DNA from: Marthasterias glacialis
Lineage: Eukaryota; Echinodermata; Asteroidea; Forcipulatida; Asteriidae
DNA length: 64,000 bases
NCBI GenBank assembly: GCA_911728455.2
Contig: OU452222.1
Coordinates: 21,462,559 to 21,526,558 of the forward strand
Direction of reading: 5' to 3'
The stretch's first letter is position 1, and every line of letters starts with the position of its first letter. The notes beneath the pieces were generated by a model. That model saw nothing but the letters and a program-made list of their open reading frames with translations, was not told the DNA's origin and made no database searches. The translations under genes were made by a program, and so were the position numbers. Positions 56,880 to 64,000 of the stretch are shown here, in pieces.

Positions 56880-59579
56880 GTAAAAGAATTTTCACCCACT
56901 TACTGGATTTGCCCTTGAGTAAAAAAAAAAATATACATAACATCATTGACTAACCCTGACAGACTTAACAGATGAATGGAGCTTTAAACCTTGTTAAACA
57001 ATACTAGAATTTTCATCCCAGCATTTGATTTGAAAAGCATAACCCTGATGGAATACAGATCTCAAAATGTCCCCACTGACAAAAAGGAAACTAGAAGGTT
57101 ACAAAATGAAACAAACCTTCTGAGTTCAGAGAGAGGGCTTTAGGTTCCGACAAGTTCTGCTTTTTGAAAAATTTGGTTGATATCTATTTTAAGACTATGT
57201 TGAAAACTTCGAGCCACTGTGTCTTAAAAGACAGTCAAAAGATTCTGCATGTACATATCCAGACAACTACACTTGATAGAAATTTTTACCGACTCGACTG
57301 TTAGAGTCTTGGTGAATCCGTCCTCCAAAGTTAACTTTGAAATAAATCTCCAAGAGTCAATGTTTAATTCAACTTAAAACTATTTGTCATGAAATCTGTT
57401 GCCAATAAAGGCTAAGGTTGAAACTACAAAAGGATAATTCTTCTTCTGAGGACTAATCCTGGAAAGGAAATCAAGTGATTAGACATGTCTTTTAAAAGGC
57501 AAGGCAAAAAGAAATAAGCTCTAATGAAAGTTTTGACAGCAGTTCGCTGAACTGTCAGCTTTGAGCTTCCAACTAAGCTTCAAGATCTCTAGCCTTGCAT
57601 AAGAAAAGACAAGGGATGCTCATTAATCTCTTAATCTCCTATCTGATCTAATCCCATTATCTCATCTCAAATCTGCAAGCTCCATAATTAGTGGGAGGTC
57701 CAAATGGCCAGCGGATTCTAAAAACGGTTCTTTACTTAGTCGCGAGGGAAATTATGGTGTCATAATCTATATGGGTATTCTTGTTGAAAAAAGCACAACT
57801 GTTTCAAGTCGTTGAGGCTTGCGCCCTTTTGACACTTCTCAGACAACAGGATGTTCATGAGGAATTAGCGTCTGAAGGAGGCAAGGATTAAGAAAACTGA
57901 CTGAGAGGAGAGGTAGCCCCTGGTTGAAGTAACGTGACATTCTTCAACCTTCCGATGGCATAAACAAGAAGAACGCTTCATTAGGAACGATAACTGAAAT
58001 CTCAGAGGGTGCCAGTTTGGAATGAACTTAGGGGGCTAGACATCAGTATAGAGGCTTCCATCATGGACCTCTTAGTGTTCATTTCCTCACAGGGAATGGC
58101 TAAATCGGTCTGGCTCCGCCTGGAAGCCGAGAAACATTCCTTGGTTTCTTGTTCAATGTCAAACCTCATCAAGGCTATTTTAAAAACTCTGTTTGCAAGT
58201 AATATTCCATTGGTGGAAGAAAACTTGAAAAGTTACAGGGAATGTCTGACATCACAAAATGGCCAGTGTCCCTCGCCCCTTTTTCAGACACTCACCTTCT
58301 CCCCTGCCTACCTATGTATGTATGTAACCAACTAAACAAATATTTTGTAATCAAGGTATGATAGTTGCCATGTTTTATCTTTTGTGAAACATTAGTCAAA
58401 ACACAGCACTGAATATCACCAAATCTAAATGACATGGAGTTTCAAACTGTATGTAACAAACCCTACACCAATCTCATTGAAACCTCGCTCCATTGACATG
58501 CTGCACACAATAAAAAGTTTATCCCTTAGAAATAAGTCTGTACCCAGTTACTCTATGCTCTAACCAACCTGTTGTTTCCAACACACTCCGTATGATTACG
58601 GCAACCATAGAGAATGGTATACAAAACAGACTGATGGCAGTTTGAGGGCAATTTATCCTGGCCTACATGCACATAAGTACAGACAGACATATAAAAAAAA
58701 CCTCTTGTGACCTGCTGAGTAATTCTATGTCTTTTCACTCACACTGCCCTGGCACACAATGGTACGTTGATCCCCTGATTGTGTTGGCAACTCTGCATGG
58801 CCATTCATTCACTGCAAGCAATTTGCATATAACTTTGCATTCAATTATCAAGATGGTATGTAACTGCTTAGGAAGCCTGTGATCAGGGTGCAAATGGTGG
58901 TCTGGGTTTGTTCATACCCACCCCTGCTGGGCTACATCAGCCCTGTATCGCTAGACTTCACTTTCCCTCAAGTTTCCTGTACACTGTCCCCATCAACTAC
59001 ACACAATTCAAACTTTGATTCATGCACGAGTCTGTGCGTTCGCTACTTACAACTGCTAAACATAACTTGTTAATACACTCTGACATAGTAGTAGTAGGCA
59101 ACATGAAGAGTATTCAATGTCAAACTATATTCCACATCTTATTTTGCAATCTTTCATTCAAATGTGAACTGTATTTTGAAGTTGAGTGTAATCATTATCT
59201 GGTGATTTTTTCAATATCAGAATTCGTAAATTCAAAGCGAAACACTTTGGTTCTTCCTCAAAAGGGCACAAATACTAAATTAACAGTTTCAGACCATGAA
59301 AAAACATCCCGACTCCAGTTATTCTTGATAAAAAATAATGCTTTATTTTCAAGGAGAAATTAAGGAATAAACAGCTCTCTTTTTCCCTGTAATTGAAAAA
59401 AAAAATTAATTCAATTTTTCCAGGAAAAGATAACTTTTATTCTAATACCGAGACACATTATTCTCTTCCTGTTCAAAAACAGCATTAAACATAAACTATA
59501 AGTTTTTGTGATCACTTTTATTCCATGGAGGGTATTCAGTCAAGCATTCTTGAACCTCGAAAAAATCACCATCTCTTTA
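56880..59579. other. Upstream DNA, no supported gene
   Basis: A 108-codon ORF at 58009-58335 has no start or splice support and no motif. Unique, CpG-containing sequence at 57640-57900 (AGTCGCGAGGG, CATAATTAGTGGG, GAATTAGCGTC) could be regulatory, but site density is low. Confidence 0.35.
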
Positions 59580-59580
59580 T

Positions 59581-59690
59581 CCATTAATAAGGAAAACCAA
59601 AATAACAAGTCTTGTTCATCCATAAATAAGGAAAACAAAAATAATACCGATTTTTGTATCACCCATTAATAAAGAAAACAAGAAAAATTG
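59581..59690. repeat. Short tandem repeat, three units of about 40 bp
   Basis: Units start at 59581 (CCATTAATAAGGAAAACC), 59620 (CCATAAATAAGGAAAAC) and 59662 (CCCATTAATAAAGAAAAC). Each is followed by an A-rich then T-rich segment. The period is 39-42 bases. Confidence 0.8.
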
Positions 59691-60630
59691 CCAAATCCCC
59701 CTTCCCCCAAACAAAACCCAGCAAACTCTTGTGTACCCAACAAGACTTGGTAGGCCAATCCATTTTAGCATGGGGAAGACCAAGTTTACCTAAGACATCT
59801 TTCAAAGAACCTTTTGCAACTGACCAACGCTCACATTTTCTCTAGACATGTTTTAATACAACTATAACTTGCACCCACAATTTTTTCTTGCGGATGATAC
59901 TATTGTAGACAGTGATCTTTCTCAGCAGAACGATACATGTACTATGACAATGTATATGTGCTTAAACATCTATATTTATCTTGTTGATAGTTCACCAAAT
60001 TTACCAGGTAGTTTCAGCAGGAGTCTGTACACTAACTTTAACCCATTTGCCAAGTGTGTCAAACCCTTGCCATTATATTTTGTTGACAAAAGAATCATCA
60101 AAACCAAAGTGAATTGAGCCACAACAAGGGTTCAATTGATATAAAGGACTACAGAAACACCAGCCTATATTACAGTACTAATTACTACTGTTTTGATGGC
60201 AAAATCTAAGAGCATTTCCTCCTACCGATGCTGGTTTCCGCCAATGCTGTCGGTTTACAGGAATTCCCAAAACAATGGTGGTTTTTGTGCAGGGAAATGT
60301 TGCTGTTTATGTTAATGTGTAGATCGGTTGCTGTGTTGTTTTAATGTACATCTGTGTTGCTTTCATCAAATACAAATGTGTGTTATTAACAAACACTGTT
60401 TATAAATTTCAAATGCTGAAACAAAGACGACACATTTAAAAAGTTAACATGTACTGAGATTTTAGATTTGTTGATTTTCAAAACTACTGGATAACTTAAG
60501 TTATATGTAAATGCTTGTCTAGATGGAGATTAGTTAAAAATTGTCAAGCCTGCTAACTAAAACTAGAATGAATCCTTGGAGTATTGACTCTCCCCTCCAG
60601 ATCCCAGCCCTAATCTGTCTTAAACTCTGG

Positions 60631-60765
60631 CCCTTTACGAAACCACGGCTTGTGCTCTGACTTAGGCTCCCGTCCCCCGTTTGACAGAGATACAGAAAGC
60701 GAATGTGTTCAAAATTACTGACTGAGCCTAAGCCAGAGCCATAGCCGTGGGTTTTTAAAAAGGCC
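60631..60765. repeat. MITE-like family B, copy 2
   Basis: The left end is TTTACGAAACCACGGCTTGT and then GACTTAGGCTCC. The right end is GAGCCTAAGCCAGAGCC and then AGCCGTGGGTTTTTAAAAAG. The termini and inner GGCTC/GAGCC words match copy 1 at 10911-11047. Its ORF is a translation of the repeat. Confidence 0.7.
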
Positions 60766-63700
60766 TGTGGCAAATACTGTGGGAAACTCTTTTAAGAATC
60801 AATGGTTTGACCCCAAGTTGGTGCGGTGCACTGGGCATGCATGCCAGTGCAGTAGCGGCACAGTTTGCATTGCCGGCTAGTAAATAATTTCAACATTGTT
60901 CAATTTAAAATATAAAAAATGTGTCGTCTGGACAGGCTTATAAACAATTCACTTAGTGTGATATTAAATTTTAAAATATAAAATCATTTAATTATTCGAA
61001 AACGAAGGTATTGCATGAATGTACCAGCACCTTTTTACATGCATAAATCCATTACCAATACTTAAAAGATGTCGGTACAATATTTGTCAAATTTGGCCCC
61101 TAAATTTACACTGAAATTTTAAAAAGCTATTTTTATAGATTCGGGAAGGGTATTAGCTTTCATTTATGGTACTGAACACAAAACTTAGCCAATGATAAGT
61201 GGTAGTTATTTAAAAACTCAAAATGAATTACTGTCGGGATCTCGACATTATCTCTTGTCCATCAGCTATGTGCAAACAATTTCATATGTAACATGTATTT
61301 TGTGCATTGTCCGTGGCAAATGCAAAAGTTTTTTGTTTTGTTTTGTTTTGTTTCAAGAAACAGCATCATCTATCAGAAGTCATTTAGAGAAAAAAATTCT
61401 TTAAACAAAATCTGTCAGCGATAATTGGGCAATGCAACTTTAATCAGCAACTTCAAAAACATTGGCAAAATTGGGGCATAGTGTCATAAGGCACGGAGAA
61501 TGATGCTTAATAAATTTATTCGGTAAGAATTTTGTTTTCAAACAGGGATCCAGTCTGAAACAAATTGACTACATGACTATATTGTACAAATGCTGGTAAC
61601 CTGACTCCACTGCCCTGCAAAACTGGCATTGAACAAGAACTTGGGACTAAAAATGACACAGCACACTCGCACCCATCAATGTTCATCACTGTCATGATGG
61701 ATGTGAATTGCTCTGTACCAACAACCATTCCCCCACAGCGGCCCCAGCAAAAAAACCTAAAATTTCCAGCACAAGGACTGTCTCTCTTGGGCTTTTACTC
61801 AGCTATAAATATACATCCCACATAACAGCAAGAATATCCCTTCCATTCATTCCCATCTCCAGTTTTCTCAATTGGGTAAGTCGGTGCCTAGTGTAAACAT
61901 TTGCAAGCATACAGTCCCTAACTTTCTAATGACGGGGTCAAGATTCCATGGAATGTGGCAAATAGGGGAATAAACCACAGTGATTGTTAACAGATGAGTG
62001 GACAGATTTTCTCTCTCTCTTTTTTTTTCAGTAGAGGAACATCATTTTGTAAGTTGACACTTTGTCAGCATCAGCTCAGCCTAATGTAACATCACTGACC
62101 ATGACTTTCACGTACACAAATCACTGGTAGATCCCTGACATGTGTTAACCTAATGGATTTCCAGTGGGGGCTGAAGGGAGCCACAGACACTGTGTTACAA
62201 ACCTTGCCATCTGATTATCCATTAACCCAGCTGTGACCCTGGCCAACAAACGCTCATGTGTAGACAGGACAAGCTCAATGCTCCTCTAGTTTACTCTCTT
62301 GTCTTTGTCAAGCGACACCCCATCAGAGAGGAACCAACAAACAAAAAGATTGCACAAATTTCCCACACCAGCAGGTATCAGACATTTGAGACAACTGTTC
62401 ATATTTGCTTAGAGTCAATTTAACCTCCGCACAATATTTAAATTGTATACAAATTTACTGGTATTTATTTAAGTATTGTTTTTTCAAAGTCCTCAATTGT
62501 TCAGTCTTTGTAATTGTGTATAGTCCACACATAATTATACTGGTATTACAAGTACATGTGTAATGTACCAACGCAGTATAATTTAATGTTTTAGGATGGC
62601 TGGTAAGAGCTGAGACTATAATTTATAAATATATTCACAGGGAATACCTCCATGGTCAACAGTCAACCACAGACAACCACTGGTGGCCAGACTAGACCTA
62701 TAACAACATCAGGCCACCAGCCAGCTGACCCTACAATAAGGTCACTGGCTCCCCTGTGCACTTGGCTGCTCTGATTACCTCATCTAAGGTCACAGTTCCT
62801 AGGACTGTGTGCTGGTCAACCACTGTGAAATGTGTGGAATGTGTGTCAAGGGGAGAGTGGGGAAGAAGAGCCATGAGGGGCCAGTGACAGCATGGCATGT
62901 ACATGTAAAGCCTGACTGAACACCTACAGTACATGACTGTACAAGTGAAGTGAGGAGGGGGGGGGGGCAGTAAACACCATTAACTCATTGCGCCTAGCTA
63001 TGTCACACATCACACACTGCCAGGCAAGAAGCCATACAGCTGCAAATTCAGTTTACCGTTTATAATTACTACACATCTAACCTTGGATGTGGGTCTGGCA
63101 CTACACTGGAAGTCAACAGAAGTTAAACTGCTCTGGGCCTTAATTACATAAATTCAACCATGAAATTCAAATTTCCTCGCTCTCACTGCACACTTGGTCA
63201 CACAACAAACATGTACACTAGTAGTGCACGATGTTCAGATTCAATTCAGAGCAGACTTACCTGTGTAGACTAGCGTCCGGCATCCAGTGTACAAATTTAC
63301 AGTCTTTTGATGACAAGCTTACTTCCCTGTTACACAGTTATTTTGCGAGAAGCACAAACACAAGAGAGATTTGAGCATCCACATGATCATAAACATGTTC
63401 CACTGTGCTCACACACAACACAGATTCTTTTCTTTTGAGGCCAGCAATTATTTAGCTGGCTTTATTACGGTTCACAGGACAATCTAGCTGGCTCGTTATT
63501 AACCTTGCCTGACCCTAGGAAAAATATCATACACAGCCGGCTGTCAAATATTGCATTACAATAAACATCCTGTGTAATTAATGGTTGCAGGCTTTACACT
63601 TGCCCCATTAAAAGTCTCCCAAAAGAATGGCACTTGTGTATAGATGGAAGGGCCGGTTAACGTATTTTGACATGTTCCTGCGACATCTTGTGGAGTGTTA

Positions 63701-64000
63701 ATGGGTCATTTGATTGGCTGACTCATCAAGAGAAGAAGAAGACAGAACGGGAGAAAAAGAGTGCTTTGTGTGATGAGCCCCGCGGCAGATATCCAAACAC
63801 TACCCTCACACGGTTAGCCTTTCAGATGCTGTTCAGTTTTTATTATTCAGATTTTAATTGGGGATGGCTGATCTTTTGTTGGGCCTGGTTTTGTCAATTG
63901 GCAGGAAGTAGGCCATTTGTGCCACATATGTGTATGATAATCACGGGGAATTAAGCGCCAAGAGATGTGGGGGATATTTTGCTGACGTCGAGTACTTAGT
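60766..64000. other. Upstream DNA to the right edge
   Basis: No supported coding exon. A (TTTTG)n patch lies near 61328-61351. Two AACCAC-containing words (CAACCACAGACAACCACTGG) occur near 62665 in a GC-richer patch (62640-62960). Unique sequence at 63440-63720 with TAATTAATGG could be regulatory. A minus-strand consensus donor is at 63262. Confidence 0.35.
63262..63310 (-). other. Candidate non-coding exon end (consensus splice donor, minus strand)
   Basis: On the minus strand CTACACAG|GTAAGTCTG is a perfect donor consensus. The preceding sequence (GATGCCGGACGCTAG) has stop codons in all frames, so it would be untranslated. It could be the end of a 5' exon of the ZFHX gene, about 34 kb upstream of the acceptor at 29024. 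Only the 3' end of the exon is proposed; the start is arbitrary. Confidence 0.25.

Noticed and set aside
58009-58335. Plus-strand ORF of 108 codons
   Set aside because: No splice or start context and no motif; probably chance.

Overview
The window is animal genomic DNA: AT-rich, intron-bearing, with many homopolymer and microsatellite runs and several families of short inverted-repeat elements. Its one large protein is a four-homeodomain, multi-zinc-finger ZFHX3/ZFHX4 (ATBF1) orthologue. The four-homeodomain architecture, an apparently single undivided ZFHX3/4-type gene and the style of the short repeats suggest an invertebrate deuterostome, most likely an echinoderm. That placement is inference, made without any database search.

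Layout. (1) 1-6075, plus strand: the 3' end of an unrecognised gene. Three exons (647-763, 1241-1570, 5225-5289) have good splice sites and matching phases and give a Ser-rich C-terminus, followed by a 3'UTR and an AATAAA at 6053. (2) 6076-13729: intergenic DNA between two tail-to-tail genes, holding copies of two MITE-like families (A and B). (3) 13730-29023, minus strand: the ZFHX gene. It has a long AT-rich 3'UTR (about 4.9 kb by my poly(A) choice), an uninterrupted 3,440-codon reading frame in one exon (18641-28963), and a short 5'UTR piece that begins at a strong splice acceptor and carries two tiny upstream ORFs. (4) 29024-64000: about 35 kb upstream of the ZFHX coding exon with no convincing protein-coding sequence, probably first-intron and regulatory DNA. 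It holds several clusters of TAATTA-type homeodomain sites that look like candidate enhancers, a dispersed family of about 130-200 bp elements (family C) confined to 46.6-56.1 kb, two other inverted-repeat elements (D at 52974-53310, E at 50459-50640), short tandem and direct repeats, and a consensus splice donor on the minus strand at 63.26 kb that could end a distant non-coding first exon.

The two genes are convergent and I see no functional link between them. I saw no RNA gene, CRISPR array, full-length transposon or viral gene. I did not find a clear new biological system. The points most worth a second look are the intronless 10.3-kb ZFHX coding region, its upstream ORFs, the candidate regulatory clusters, and the compact inverted-repeat families.
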